NCBI RefSeq assembly: GCF_026410545.1 | Contig: NZ_JAPMIT010000004.1 | Coordinates: 124,001-188,000 of the forward strand | Length of the DNA: 64,000 bases | Direction of reading: 5' to 3' | Source: Microbacterium sp. STN6 | GTDB taxonomy: Bacteria; Actinomycetota; Actinomycetes; Actinomycetales; Microbacteriaceae | Part shown: positions 24,228 to 32,707 of the stretch, piece after piece | How positions within the stretch are numbered: position 1 is the stretch's first letter | Layout of the letters: every line of letters begins with the position of its first letter | Notes under the pieces: model-generated | Told to the model about the DNA's origin: nothing | Seen by the model: only the letters and a program-made list of their open reading frames with translations | The model's database searches: none | Made by a program: the position numbers and the translations under genes

Positions 24228-25475
24228 GTGCAGATGACGAACGGCGAGAGGGAAGGCGCGGTCGGTCCGAGCGGCCGCGACGAGCCCGCCGCCGGCCCGT
24301 GGAACGTCGGCGACGAGCGATCGAACTCTCTGGGCCTTCTGGTCGGCATTCTCGGCGTGGTCATCGTGGGCTACTTCGTGGTCCACCAATTTGTCGTGGG
24401 TTACACGAGCACCGCGATCTTCGCGCTCAGTCTCGTGGCTCTGGCCGGCTGGCTCTGCTCCGCGCTGTGGCGCCGCCCCGCCGTCGGCGTCATGCTGCCC
24501 GCCGCTGCCGCCATGATCCTTCCCGCCGCACTCGCCGCGGCCCCGAGCGACGGTGCGCTCATCGTGCCTGCCGCAGTCGGCGTCATGCGGCTGCTCACCG
24601 ACCTGCGCCTCCGCGTCTGGTTCGGTGCGGTCGCCGCGCTCCTCGCCGGCCTGCTCGTCGTCATCGGCGCGATCGGCACCGACATCTCGCCCACCGGCCT
24701 GCTCAGCCTCGAAGGCGGAATCGTGCTCGGCGTGCTCGGCGGGGCGAACCGACGGCAGGCCCATCAGGCAGCGCGCCGGCAGCGCGCGTTGGTGCAGAGC
24801 ACGATCACTGCGCGTGAGGAGCACGCCCGCGCATCCGCTCTTCAGGCCCGCCAGAGCGCGGCCCGCGACATTCATGACGTGCTCGCGCACAGTCTGGGCG
24901 GACTCGTCATTCAGCTCGACGCGGTCGAGGCGCTGCTCGAGTCGGGCCGGGTCGACGAGGCGGCGACCCGGGTGACGGATGCCCGAGCCCTCGCGGCCTC
25001 GGGTCTCGCCGACGCTCGGCGGGCGGTCGAAACCCTGCGCGAGCCGAGCCGGCGGGCGGGTGCCGTCGCCGGTGAGGAGATCGCCCGCACCCTGCACGAC
25101 CTGGTCGACGCGCATCGCGGGCTGGGCTTCGCGCTCGAGTTCACCGAGACGGGCAGCCCGGTTGCGCTCGATGCGGATGCCGCGGCCGCTCTGCGACGTG
25201 CGCTGCAGGAGGCGCTCAGCAACGTGCGCAGGCACGCGCCGGGGCAGCCGGCCGGTGTCCGGGTGGATTGGGGCGCCGAGCGCGTGACGCTTCAGGTGCG
25301 CAACCCGTTGCCGGCGCGGCGCGCATCCGACGACGTTCCCTCCGGGCCCGCGGTTGGCGGCGGTCACGGCCTGCGCGGCATGCGCGAGCGGTTCGCGGAA
25401 CTTGGCGGCAGCAGCGCCAGTGCGGGCGTGCGAGAGGATGACTTCGTGGTGCAGGTCGAGTTGGAGGTGCGATGA
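24228..25475 (+). CDS. Sensor histidine kinase, NarL-type (HisKA_3)
   Basis: The 415-residue protein has about six membrane segments in residues 30-180, then a coiled linker and the HisKA_3 box with the phospho-accepting His216 in RDIHDVLAHSLGG. The ATPase domain follows: ALQEALSNVRRHAP (N box) and GGGHGLRGMRERFAELGG (G box). There is no extracellular sensor domain of note, so the signal is probably sensed in or at the membrane. Its stop overlaps the response regulator start (ATGA). GTG 24228 or ATG 24234 may be the start. Confidence 0.92.
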   Translation: MQMTNGEREGAVGPSGRDEPAAGPWNVGDERSNSLGLLVGILGVVIVGYFVVHQFVVGYTSTAIFALSLVALAGWLCSALWRRPAVGVMLPAAAAMILPAALAAAPSDGALIVPAAVGVMRLLTDLRLRVWFGAVAALLAGLLVVIGAIGTDISPTGLLSLEGGIVLGVLGGANRRQAHQAARRQRALVQSTITAREEHARASALQARQSAARDIHDVLAHSLGGLVIQLDAVEALLESGRVDEAATRVTDARALAASGLADARRAVETLREPSRRAGAVAGEEIARTLHDLVDAHRGLGFALEFTETGSPVALDADAAAALRRALQEALSNVRRHAPGQPAGVRVDWGAERVTLQVRNPLPARRASDDVPSGPAVGGGHGLRGMRERFAELGGSSASAGVREDDFVVQVELEVR

Positions 25476-26200
25476 GCGATCCGATTCGCGTGCTGGTGGC
25501 CGACGATCAGGCGATCGTGCGCGACGGCCTCGTCACGGTTCTCGATCTGCTCGACGACGTGCAGGTCGTCGGGCAGGCCGCTGACGGCGAGGAGGCGTGC
25601 CGGCTCACGGCCGAACTCGACCCTGACGTCGTTCTCATGGACCTGCGCATGCCCGTGCTCGACGGTGCCGCCGCGACCGAGCGCCTCGCGCGCGAGTGCC
25701 CGCGCGCGGCCGTGCTCGTGCTCACGACGTTCGCCGACGACGCCTCGATCATGGGGGCGTTGCGTGCCGGCGCCCGGGGCTATCTGACCAAGGATGCCGG
25801 TCGCACCGAGGTCGCCACGGCTGTGCGCGCGGTCGCAAGCGGGCAGACCACGCTTGCCGCCGGCATCGGGGCCCGCCTCATCGAGGGCCTCACCGCCGCC
25901 ACCTCCGCTGGTCCGACCGCCGCCACCTCCGCTGGTCGAGTAGCGCGAAGCGCGTATCGAGACCCATCCCCGTCCCCGTCCCCATCCCCGTCATCCCCCT
26001 CCCTCCGCACCCGCTTCCCCACACTCACCGAGCGCGAGGCCGAGGTGCTCGGACTCGTAGCCGAGGGCCTCAGCAACACCGAGGTCGCCGGGCGCCTCTA
26101 CATCGGCGTCGCCACTGTGAAGTCGCACATCAACGCCATCTTCGCGAAGATCGCCGTGCGCGACCGCGCCCAGGCCATCGCCCTCGTGCGCTCCCGCTGA
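25472..26200 (+). CDS. Response regulator, NarL/FixJ type, with repeat-built linker
   Basis: The 242-residue protein has a receiver domain with Asp57 (VVLMDLRMP) and the conserved Lys in YLTKDAG, and a C-terminal LuxR-type helix-turn-helix (LTEREAEVLGLVAEGLSNTE, then VATVKSHINAIFAKI). The two domains are usually joined by 20-30 residues. Here residues 141-174 are a longer linker encoded by a 24-bp tandem repeat, one REP-like palindrome and a CCGTCC-type hexamer repeat, giving an Ala/Thr then Pro-Ser-rich stretch. It is the partner of the kinase just upstream. Target genes unknown. Confidence 0.92.
   Translation: MSDPIRVLVADDQAIVRDGLVTVLDLLDDVQVVGQAADGEEACRLTAELDPDVVLMDLRMPVLDGAAATERLARECPRAAVLVLTTFADDASIMGALRAGARGYLTKDAGRTEVATAVRAVASGQTTLAAGIGARLIEGLTAATSAGPTAATSAGRVARSAYRDPSPSPSPSPSSPSLRTRFPTLTEREAEVLGLVAEGLSNTEVAGRLYIGVATVKSHINAIFAKIAVRDRAQAIALVRSR
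25892..25992 (+). repeat. REP-like element and tandem repeats inside the response regulator gene
   Basis: Two 24-bp units (25892-25915, 25916-25939) are followed by a full REP-like palindrome, GCTGGTCGAGTAGCGCG to CGTATCGAGACCC (25931-25965), and then CCCCGT/CCCCAT repeats to 25992. The whole insert keeps the reading frame and encodes the interdomain linker. Confidence 0.88.
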
Positions 26201-26222
26201 GCTGCCAGGCCCGCCGGCGCCC

Positions 26223-27167
26223 CTACCGGGTCACCGGCTCCGTCGCTGTCAGTGCCGCCAGCTCGGCGCGGCGCGGCAGCCCTTCCCAGTCGCCGGGCGT
26301 CAGGCATGCGTACGCTCCCACCGTCACCGCGGTCGTCAGCCGCGTCTCGACGCTCTCGCCCGCGAGATACTCGGCGAGGTATCCGGCGACGAAGGCGTCC
26401 CCGGCCCCCACGGTGTCGACGACAGGCACGCGGATGGCGGCCCGCTCGTACTCCTGCCCCTCGACGGCCGCGACCGCGCCGCGTTCCCCGAGCTTCACCA
26501 CGGCCTGGCCGGCGCCGAGCTCCACGAGGTCGTGCGCCAGGGCCAGCGGCTCGGCCGTGTGACCGAGCGCGATGGCGGCCTCGTCGTCGCCGCCGAACAC
26601 GAGGTCGACCTCGGGGATGATGCGCCGATACGCCTCGCCCGCCTGCTCGCGCGACCAGAGCCTGCCCCGGAAGTTGAGGTCGAACGACACCGGCACGCCT
26701 GCCTTGCGTGCCACACGGATGGCCTCGTCGATGACGGTCGACATGCTGGGCGACAGCGCGGGCGAGATGCCCGTGACGTGCAGCAGGGCCGCGTCGCGCA
26801 CGATCGAGAAGTCCACGTCGTCGACCGAGAGGCGTGACCCCGCGAGGCCCACCCGGTAGTACCAGATACGGGTGTCGAGCGCCGAGCGCCGCTCCTTGAT
26901 CATGATCCCGGTCGTCGCGTCCGGGTCGCGAGAGGCGATGACGCGCACACCCTCGGCGCCGATCTCACGCAGCACGAGATCGCCGAGCGCATCCGCCCCC
27001 ACTCTGCCAATCCAGGTGGTCTCGACGCCGAGCCGGCTGAGCGCGATGGCCACGTTGCTCTCGGAGCCGCCGATGCCGAGCGACATCGTGGGGCTGTGCT
27101 GCAGCGGCCCGGGCTGAGTACCGGCCATGAGCGCCATGGTCTCGCCGATTGTCACCACGCCGCTCAT
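26223..27167 (-). CDS. kdgK: 2-keto-3-deoxygluconate kinase (PfkB family)
   Basis: The 314-residue PfkB-type sugar kinase has the N-terminal GGSESNVAIALSRLG motif and the C-terminal motif VVDTVGAGDAFVAGYLAEYLAG with the catalytic Asp. The family phosphorylates several sugars, but the position directly after a KDPG aldolase, with a four-base overlap, and inside a hexuronate cluster makes KDG the substrate of choice. It converts KDG to KDPG. It is the last gene of the lacI-kdgA-kdgK operon. Confidence 0.9.
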   Translation of the reverse strand: MSGVVTIGETMALMAGTQPGPLQHSPTMSLGIGGSESNVAIALSRLGVETTWIGRVGADALGDLVLREIGAEGVRVIASRDPDATTGIMIKERRSALDTRIWYYRVGLAGSRLSVDDVDFSIVRDAALLHVTGISPALSPSMSTVIDEAIRVARKAGVPVSFDLNFRGRLWSREQAGEAYRRIIPEVDLVFGGDDEAAIALGHTAEPLALAHDLVELGAGQAVVKLGERGAVAAVEGQEYERAAIRVPVVDTVGAGDAFVAGYLAEYLAGESVETRLTTAVTVGAYACLTPGDWEGLPRRAELAALTATEPVTR

Positions 27168-27820
27168 CGCTCGCTCGCCGCCTCGACGACGCGACGCGCG
27201 CGCGACGCGAGCGCATCCAGTGACCCGCCCTTCAGGGCGTCGCCGATGAGGGGGCCGCCCATGCTCACCGCGACCGCGCCGGCGCCGAGCCAGCGCGGGA
27301 TATCCTCGAGCCCGATGCCCCCCGACGGCACGAACTGCAGGTCGGGGAATGGACCGCGCAGGTGCGAGCCGTACTGCGGGCCCACCGTCTCGGCCGGGAA
27401 GATCTTGACCGCCGTCGCGCCCGCCTCCCACGCGGAGAACAGTTCGGTCGGCGTCAGGCCGCCGGGATAGACCGGCACGTCGGCCTCGAGCGCGACGCGA
27501 ATGATCTCGAGGCGCGTCACCGGCGTCACCAGGTAAGCGGCGCCGCCGTCGATGGCTTGCCGTGCCTGGTCCACCGTGGTGACGGTGCCGATGCCGATCT
27601 CGACGCCCTCCCTTCCGGCAAGCGTGGGCAGGTGCTCCAGCGTGCCCGGCGTGCTCAGTGTCAGCTCGACGGAGCGCACGCCGTTGTCGGCAAGCACGTC
27701 GATGACGCGGTCGTAGTCGTGCGGGTCGCTCGCGCGCAGCACCGCGATCACGGGGTTGGCACGCAGCAGCTCGGAGGGCGCGGTCCTGCCCGGCTGGGCT
27801 GGATGGTCTTGTTCTGTCAT
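27164..27820 (-). CDS. kdgA: 2-keto-3-deoxy-6-phosphogluconate aldolase
   Basis: The 218-residue class I aldolase has the catalytic Glu in VRSVELTLSTPG, the Schiff-base Lys in ATAVKIFPAE, and the phosphate-binding PSGGIGLEDIPRWL. It splits KDPG into pyruvate and glyceraldehyde-3-phosphate, the last step of the hexuronate pathway. The ATG at 27820 is preceded by GAGGAG. It is 14 bp after the LacI gene and overlaps the kinase start by four bases. Confidence 0.93.
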   Translation of the reverse strand: MTEQDHPAQPGRTAPSELLRANPVIAVLRASDPHDYDRVIDVLADNGVRSVELTLSTPGTLEHLPTLAGREGVEIGIGTVTTVDQARQAIDGGAAYLVTPVTRLEIIRVALEADVPVYPGGLTPTELFSAWEAGATAVKIFPAETVGPQYGSHLRGPFPDLQFVPSGGIGLEDIPRWLGAGAVAVSMGGPLIGDALKGGSLDALASRARRVVEAASER

Positions 27821-27834
27821 GAAAAGGGGACTCC

Positions 27835-28938
27835 TCAGTGATGGGGTGGATGTGGTCTCGATACGCTTCGCTTCTCGACCGGTGGTGGGGCGGATGCGCT
27901 CTCGATACGCTTCGCTTCTCGACCGGCGACGTTCGCGATACCGGCGGTGTGGGATCGGCCGGTCGAGGCCCGCACGATGAGGCGCGTCGGCACGCTGCCC
28001 GGCTGGGGCGCGCCCGGTTCGAGAATGGCGGCGGCGGCCCGGGCCCCGAGCATCCGCGATGAACTGTCGACCGTGGTGAGTGCGGGCCAGGCCATGCCCT
28101 CGGGAAGCGAGTCGTCGCATCCCACGACGCTCACGTCGCCTGGCACGTCGAGGCCGCGCTCGCGCAGAGCCGAGAGCAGCCCGAGCGCCACCTGGTCGTT
28201 GAACGCGATGATGGCGGTCGTGTTCGGCGCCCCCTCGAGAACGCGGGCCCCGGCGTCGCGACCACCGCCGAAGTCGGGGCGGGCGAGCTGCACGGTCGTG
28301 AGGGGCATGCTCAGCTCGCCGCACACGGTCTCGAGCACGCGCGCCTTCTGCCGGCCCGACCACGACTGCGGCGGGCCGTCGATGTAGGTGATGGCCGCGT
28401 GGCCGAGCTCGCGCAGGTGGTGGACGGCCTCGCGGAACCCCGGTTCCACGTCGATCGTCACCTGCCTCAGCGTCGCCGGGGCCGGGGTCTCGGCGCCGAG
28501 CATGCGGTTGGCGAGCAGCACGGGCAGACGAGCGGATGCCTGCGCAACATCCCCGTCGTCGAGCCGGCTCGAGGCGAGCACCAGCTGGTCCACCTGCGTC
28601 GCCATCCGCTGGATGAGCCGTCGCTCCAGCTCCGGCGTCTCATGGGAGTCGCCCACGAGCACGCCGATGTCGCGGGCGCCAAGCGCCGACTCGAGCTCGG
28701 CGAGGAACTCCGTATAGAAGGGGTTGGTCACGTCGGGCAGAATGACGCCGACGTTGCCGGTCGTGCCCGTGGCGAGGCTGCGGCCGAGGCGGCTCGGCAG
28801 GTAGTCGAGCCGCTGCGCCACCTCGAGCACGCGCTGCTTGGTCGATGCCACGACCGCGTCGGATCCGCTGAGCGCGCGAGAGGCGGTCGCGATCGAGACG
28901 CCGGCCGCCGCCGCCACCTGCCTGATCGTCGTCGCCAC
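27835..28938 (-). CDS. LacI-family repressor of the kdg/uxa genes, with REP-encoded C-terminus
   Basis: About 367 residues: helix-turn-helix TIRQVAAAAGVSIATASRAL, hinge RLGRSLATG, then the sugar-binding core (VGVILPDVTNPFYTEFLAEL) and its C-terminal half (IIAFNDQVALGLLSALRERG). GTG 28938 follows GGAAGGAG. It precedes kdgA and kdgK in one operon and is divergent from uxaA, which has a perfect LacI-type operator at 29153-29168. The last 30 or so residues (GREAKRIESAS onward) are encoded by two REP-like palindromes and have no family counterpart, so the original stop was probably displaced. Confidence 0.9.
   Translation of the reverse strand: MATTIRQVAAAAGVSIATASRALSGSDAVVASTKQRVLEVAQRLDYLPSRLGRSLATGTTGNVGVILPDVTNPFYTEFLAELESALGARDIGVLVGDSHETPELERRLIQRMATQVDQLVLASSRLDDGDVAQASARLPVLLANRMLGAETPAPATLRQVTIDVEPGFREAVHHLRELGHAAITYIDGPPQSWSGRQKARVLETVCGELSMPLTTVQLARPDFGGGRDAGARVLEGAPNTTAIIAFNDQVALGLLSALRERGLDVPGDVSVVGCDDSLPEGMAWPALTTVDSSSRMLGARAAAAILEPGAPQPGSVPTRLIVRASTGRSHTAGIANVAGREAKRIESASAPPPVEKRSVSRPHPPHH
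27854..27926 (-). repeat. Two REP-like palindromes inside the end of the LacI gene
   Basis: 27854-27880 reads GGTCTCGATACGC to TTCTCGACC, and 27901-27926 is a second copy without the first two bases. Spacing between copies is 45-47 bp. Both are translated as part of the repressor's tail. Confidence 0.85.
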
Positions 28939-28954
28939 AGCATCCGCTCCTTCC

Positions 28955-29093
28955 GCTGGCCCCGGAGGCGGCAAAGCCGCCGTCGCGACACCCTGCCCCG
29001 TCTCGCTGGTTGAGGAGGCGGCGCAGCCGCCGTCTCGAAACCGACCCCCGCACTGCTGGCCCCGGAGGCGGCGCAGCCGCCGTCTCGAAACCC
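28955..29093. repeat. Three REP-like palindromes between lacI and uxaA
   Basis: Copies at 28955-28992, 29005-29042 and 29055-29093 are 50 bp apart. Each has GGAGGCGGC...GCCGCCGTC as inner stem; only the middle one keeps the GGTTGAGGAGG outer arm, the other two having GGCCCCGGAGG. The first begins 17 bp upstream of the LacI start codon. Confidence 0.85.
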
Positions 29094-29111
29094 CCACCCC
29101 ACCGCCCGCGC

Positions 29112-29168
29112 TTGACCTCCCGCCCACACGCGAGGGAGAATGAACACGTCCCATGTAACCGGTTACAT
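29112..29168 (+). promoter_or_regulatory. uxaA promoter with palindromic LacI-type operator
   Basis: TTGACC (29112-29117) and GAGAAT (29136-29141) are -35 and -10 candidates 18 bp apart. ATGTAACCGGTTACAT (29153-29168) is a perfect 16-bp palindrome just downstream of the expected start point, with the central CG typical of LacI-family operators. Binding by the divergent LacI product is the simplest reading. Confidence 0.65.
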
Positions 29169-29203
29169 TCGACACTAACGCAGAACGGAGGCCTCGCGCC
29201 ACC

Positions 29204-30748
29204 ATGACCCCACTCGCGCTGGCCGACATCTCTCTGCACCTCGATCCACACGACGAGGTGGCGGTCGCCCTGCGCGCCCTCGACGCCGGCACGACCATCG
29301 ACGCCGGCCCGAGCCTGGGCGAGATCACGCTGGCCGCCGACATCCCGCGCAGCCACAAGTTCGCGCTTGTCGCCGTCGCGCCCGGCGCCCAGGTGCACAA
29401 GTACGGCCAGTCCATCGGCCGCGCCACCGCCGCCATCGCGCCGGGCGACCACGTGCACAGCCACAACCTCGGCATGGATGACGCCGACCGCGAGCATGAG
29501 TTCGGCACCGCACTCTCGCCTTCGGTGCGTCCCGACGGCGAGATGCCCACCTTCCGCGGCTACCCGCGCGCCAACGGCACGACCGGCACCCGCAACTACA
29601 TCGGCATCCTCACCTCGGTCAACTGCTCCGCGACGGCCGCGAACCTCATCGCCGACCAGTTCCGCGGGTTCGCGCTCGACGAGTTCGAGAACGTCGACGG
29701 CGTCATGGCTTTGACACACCAGAGCGGATGCGGGCTGGTGCCCACCAGCGAGGGAGGCCGCACGCTGCTGCGCACCCTCCACGGCTACGCCAGGCACCCC
29801 AACTTCGGCGCTCTGCTCGTCGTGGGCCTCGGCTGCGAGATGGTTCCCGTGCAGTCGCTCGTCGATAATCAGGGCATTCCCGACGACACGCTGATCACGA
29901 CCATGAACATCCAGAGCGAGGGCGGCGTACGTGCCACGGTGAAGGAGGGCGTGGCGCGCATCCGCGAAATGCTGCCTGAACTGAACAAGCGTGAGCGAGT
30001 GGATGTGCCGATCTCCGAGCTCGTGCTCGGCCTCAATTGCGGCGGCTCCGACGGCTTCTCCGGCATCACCGCCAACCCGGCTCTCGGCGTCGCATCGGAC
30101 CGGCTGGTCGCGTGGGGCGGCACATCGATCCTGGCCGAGACGCCGGAGGTGTTCGGGGCCGAGCATCTGCTGACGCGTCGCGCGGTGGCGCCCGAGGTCG
30201 GCCAGAAGCTGCTCGACCGCATCGAGTGGTGGAAGCAGTACGCGGCGGCGGGAGGCGGCAGCCTCGACAACAACCCGTCGCCGGGCAACAAGGCGGGCGG
30301 CCTGACCACGATTCTCGAGAAGTCGCTCGGGGCCGTGGCGAAGGGCGGCCGTGCCGATCTCGCCGCCGTCTACGAGTATGCCGAGCCGGTCACCGAGCGC
30401 GGCTTCACGTTCATGGATACGCCGGGCTACGACCCGGTCTCGGTCACGGGCATCGTGGCGGGGGGCGCGACGGTCGTGTGCTTCACGACCGGCCGCGGGT
30501 CGGTGTTCGGGGCGAAGCCGACGCCGTCCATCAAGATCGCGACCAACACCGAGACGTACGAGCGCATGGCCGACGACATGGATCTCAATGCCGGCCGCAT
30601 CGTGGACGGCACGGCGACGCTCGCCGAGGTGGGCGAGGAGATCTTCGAGAAGATCATCCGCGTGGCGTCGGGCGAGCAGACCGTGAGCGAGGAGCTCGGC
30701 ATCGGCCAGGAGGAGTTCGTCCCCTGGCAGTTCGGCACCGTCACCTGA
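29204..30748 (+). CDS. uxaA: Altronate dehydratase-family protein (UxaA)
   Basis: The 514-residue protein has an N-terminal SAF-like domain (residues 1-90) and a C-terminal UxaA domain with NYIGILTSVNCSATAANLIA, HQSGCGLVPTSEGG, and LNCGGSDGFSGITANPALG. UxaA dehydrates D-altronate to KDG in the galacturonate branch; close relatives act on galactarate. Context (KDG kinase, aldolase, UxaC) favours altronate. ATG 29204 has GGAGG 13 bases upstream. No tagaturonate reductase (UxaB) is clearly present in the cluster. Confidence 0.9.
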   Translation: MTPLALADISLHLDPHDEVAVALRALDAGTTIDAGPSLGEITLAADIPRSHKFALVAVAPGAQVHKYGQSIGRATAAIAPGDHVHSHNLGMDDADREHEFGTALSPSVRPDGEMPTFRGYPRANGTTGTRNYIGILTSVNCSATAANLIADQFRGFALDEFENVDGVMALTHQSGCGLVPTSEGGRTLLRTLHGYARHPNFGALLVVGLGCEMVPVQSLVDNQGIPDDTLITTMNIQSEGGVRATVKEGVARIREMLPELNKRERVDVPISELVLGLNCGGSDGFSGITANPALGVASDRLVAWGGTSILAETPEVFGAEHLLTRRAVAPEVGQKLLDRIEWWKQYAAAGGGSLDNNPSPGNKAGGLTTILEKSLGAVAKGGRADLAAVYEYAEPVTERGFTFMDTPGYDPVSVTGIVAGGATVVCFTTGRGSVFGAKPTPSIKIATNTETYERMADDMDLNAGRIVDGTATLAEVGEEIFEKIIRVASGEQTVSEELGIGQEEFVPWQFGTVT

Positions 30749-30759
30749 CCCCGTGCATC

Positions 30760-30933
30760 CGGGTTAAGGAGCCGCCACTGCTCGCGGGTTGAGGAGCCGC
30801 CTTCGGCGGCGTCTCGAAACCCAACACCCGCTCGTGCTCGCGGGTTGAGGAGCCGGCAACGCCGGCGTCTCGAAACCCAACACTCGCTCGTGCTCGCGGG
30901 TTGAGGAGCCGCCTTCGGCGGCGTCTCGAAACC
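30760..30933 (+). repeat. REP-like array, three full copies and a fragment
   Basis: Copies start at 30786, 30842 and 30898, an exact 56-bp period; the first and third have GAGCCGCCTTCGGCGGCGTC as core, the second GAGCCGGCAACGCCGGC. A fragment lies at 30760-30780. All are in the same orientation (GGGTTGAGGAG first), opposite to the two copies beyond the GIY-YIG gene. Confidence 0.92.
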
Positions 30934-31002
30934 CAACACCCGCACGGGCGCTCCTGTGGAAATCGTCAGCGCCTCTCACGTGCTTCCGGCCACAATCGGT
31001 CA

Positions 31003-31293
31003 ATGCCCTTCGTCTACATTCTTCGATGCAGTGACGACAGCTATTACGTCGGCAGTACGCGCAACCTCGATCATCGAATGGAGCAGCACGCCTCCGGCGC
31101 CGGATCGAGCTATACCGGCAAACGCCTGCCCGTGACCCTCGTCTTCGCCGAAGAGTACAACCGCATCGACGAAGCGTATGCGCGCGAAAAGCAGATCCAG
31201 GGTTGGTCACGGCGAAAACGGGAGGCGCTCATCCGAGGCGAATACCAGCGGTTGCCGAAAATGAGCGAGAGGGGGAGCAGGGTGCAACCGTAG
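31003..31293 (+). CDS. GIY-YIG endonuclease domain protein (small, UPF0213-like)
   Basis: The 96-residue protein is a stand-alone GIY-YIG domain: FVYILRCSDDSYYVGSTRNLDHRMEQH carries the two Tyr motifs and the catalytic Arg, AYAREKQIQGW the conserved Glu. Small proteins of this kind are widespread in bacteria and mostly uncharacterised; some cut branched or damaged DNA. REP arrays of opposite orientation lie on each side. The insertion separates the sugar genes uxaA and manD, so it does not look like part of the hexuronate pathway. Confidence 0.9.
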   Translation: MPFVYILRCSDDSYYVGSTRNLDHRMEQHASGAGSSYTGKRLPVTLVFAEEYNRIDEAYAREKQIQGWSRRKREALIRGEYQRLPKMSERGSRVQP

Positions 31294-31297
31294 GCGT

Positions 31298-31384
31298 GGG
31301 TTTCGAGACGCCGGCGTTGCCGGCTCCTCAACCCGCGTGCGGGTGTTGGGTTTCGAGACGCCGGCGTTGCCGGCTCCTCAACCC
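31298..31384 (-). repeat. Two REP-like palindromes after the GIY-YIG gene
   Basis: Copies at 31298-31334 and 31348-31384 are 50 bp apart and read GGGTTTCGAGACGCCGGC to GCCGGCTCCTCAACCC, so inverted relative to the array at 30786-30933. The second ends 8 bp before the manD stop on the other strand. Confidence 0.92.
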
Positions 31385-31391
31385 GCGTTCC

Positions 31392-32624
31392 TCACCAGTC
31401 GTGCATCGAGCCGTCGAGCTGCAGCCGGTTCACCGGCAGGTACGCGGGGGAGTACTCGAACGTGGCGCCCAGCTCGTCGTCGTACTCCACGCCGAGGCCT
31501 GGCGCGTCGCCGGGGTGCAGCAGCCCATCCTCGAACGTGTAGCCGGTGCGGAACACGCGCAGCGTGTCATCCGAATGCTTCATGTATTCCTGAATGCCGA
31601 AGTTCGGCAGGGAGACATCGAGGTGCAGCGCAGCCGCCTGCCCCACGGGCGAGACGTCGGTCGGCCCGTGGAAGCCCGACTTGATCTGGTACACCGCGGC
31701 GAAGTCCATGAGCTTCTTCAGCGCCGTGATGCCGCCGGTGTGCGTGACCGCCGAGCGCACGTAGTCGATGAGCTGCTCGGTGATGAGCGTCTGGTAGTCG
31801 AAGACCGTGTTGAACACTTCGCCGATCGCGAGCGGGGTGGTCGTCTGCGAGCGCACGCGCCGCAGCCCCTCCTGGTTCTCGCCGGGCGTGCAGTCCTCGA
31901 GCCAGAACAGGTCGTACGGCTCGAGCGACTTGCCGAGAATGGCCGCCTGGTTCGGCGTCATGCGGTGGTGCCCGTCGTGCAGCAGGGGCAGGTCGTAACC
32001 GAACTCCTCGCGCACGGCGGCGAAGATCGTCGGGATGTGCCGCAGGTACGATCGCGTGTCCCAGGCTTCCTCGGCGGGCGCGACGCCGCGGCCGGCCGGC
32101 TCGTAGTCGTAGCGCGCACCGGGCTTCTGGTCGGTGGCGACACCGTAGACCTGCCCGAGCCCGGGCACGCCCGTCTGCACGCGAATCGCCTTGAACCCCT
32201 CGTCGAGGTGGTTGCGAATGGACTGGAACAGCGACGGCAGGTCCGAGCCCGAGGCGTGCCCATAGGCGAGAGCCCCGCGCCGCGACTGGCCGCCCAGCAA
32301 CTGGTACACCGGCATGCCGGCGACCTTGCCCTTGATGTCCCACAGCGCCACGTCGACGGCCGCGATCGCCGCCATCGTCACCGGCCCGCGCCGCCAATAC
32401 GCACCGCGGTAGAGGTACTGCCACGTGTCCTCGATGCGTTGCGGGTCGAGCCCGACCAGAATCGGCGCCACATGCTCGCGCAGGTATGCGGCCACCGACA
32501 GCTCGCGCCCGTTGAGCGTCGCGTCGCCGAGCCCGGTCACGCCGTCAGACGTGGTGATGCGCAGCGTGACGAAGTTGCGGCCCGGGCTCGTGACGAGCAC
32601 CTCGGCACGTTCGATGGTTGCCAT
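31392..32624 (-). CDS. manD: D-mannonate dehydratase, enolase superfamily (ManD/RspA type)
   Basis: The 410-residue protein has an N-terminal capping domain and a TIM barrel with the three metal ligands in [18 protein letters not shown] and LAIGEVFN. The stretches [22 protein letters not shown] and [12 protein letters not shown] are typical of the ManD subgroup. It dehydrates D-mannonate to KDG. Some members also accept D-gluconate weakly or lack activity, so substrate is supported mainly by the neighbours UxaC and UxuB. It is 83 bp downstream of uxaC on the same strand. Confidence 0.9.
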   Translation of the reverse strand: MATIERAEVLVTSPGRNFVTLRITTSDGVTGLGDATLNGRELSVAAYLREHVAPILVGLDPQRIEDTWQYLYRGAYWRRGPVTMAAIAAVDVALWDIKGKVAGMPVYQLLGGQSRRGALAYGHASGSDLPSLFQSIRNHLDEGFKAIRVQTGVPGLGQVYGVATDQKPGARYDYEPAGRGVAPAEEAWDTRSYLRHIPTIFAAVREEFGYDLPLLHDGHHRMTPNQAAILGKSLEPYDLFWLEDCTPGENQEGLRRVRSQTTTPLAIGEVFNTVFDYQTLITEQLIDYVRSAVTHTGGITALKKLMDFAAVYQIKSGFHGPTDVSPVGQAAALHLDVSLPNFGIQEYMKHSDDTLRVFRTGYTFEDGLLHPGDAPGLGVEYDDELGATFEYSPAYLPVNRLQLDGSMHDW

Positions 32625-32707
32625 GATCTCTCTCTTCTGCTTCGGGCCGCGGCGTGCGCAGCCGGTTGACGCGAATCGAAATACAGCGAGCGGATGCGCG
32701 GCCCGCC

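Noticed and set aside
30786-30933. CRISPR array (three copies with regular 56-bp period)
   Set aside because: The intervals between copies are near-identical rather than unique spacers, each unit is a REP-like palindrome found elsewhere, and no cas gene is near.
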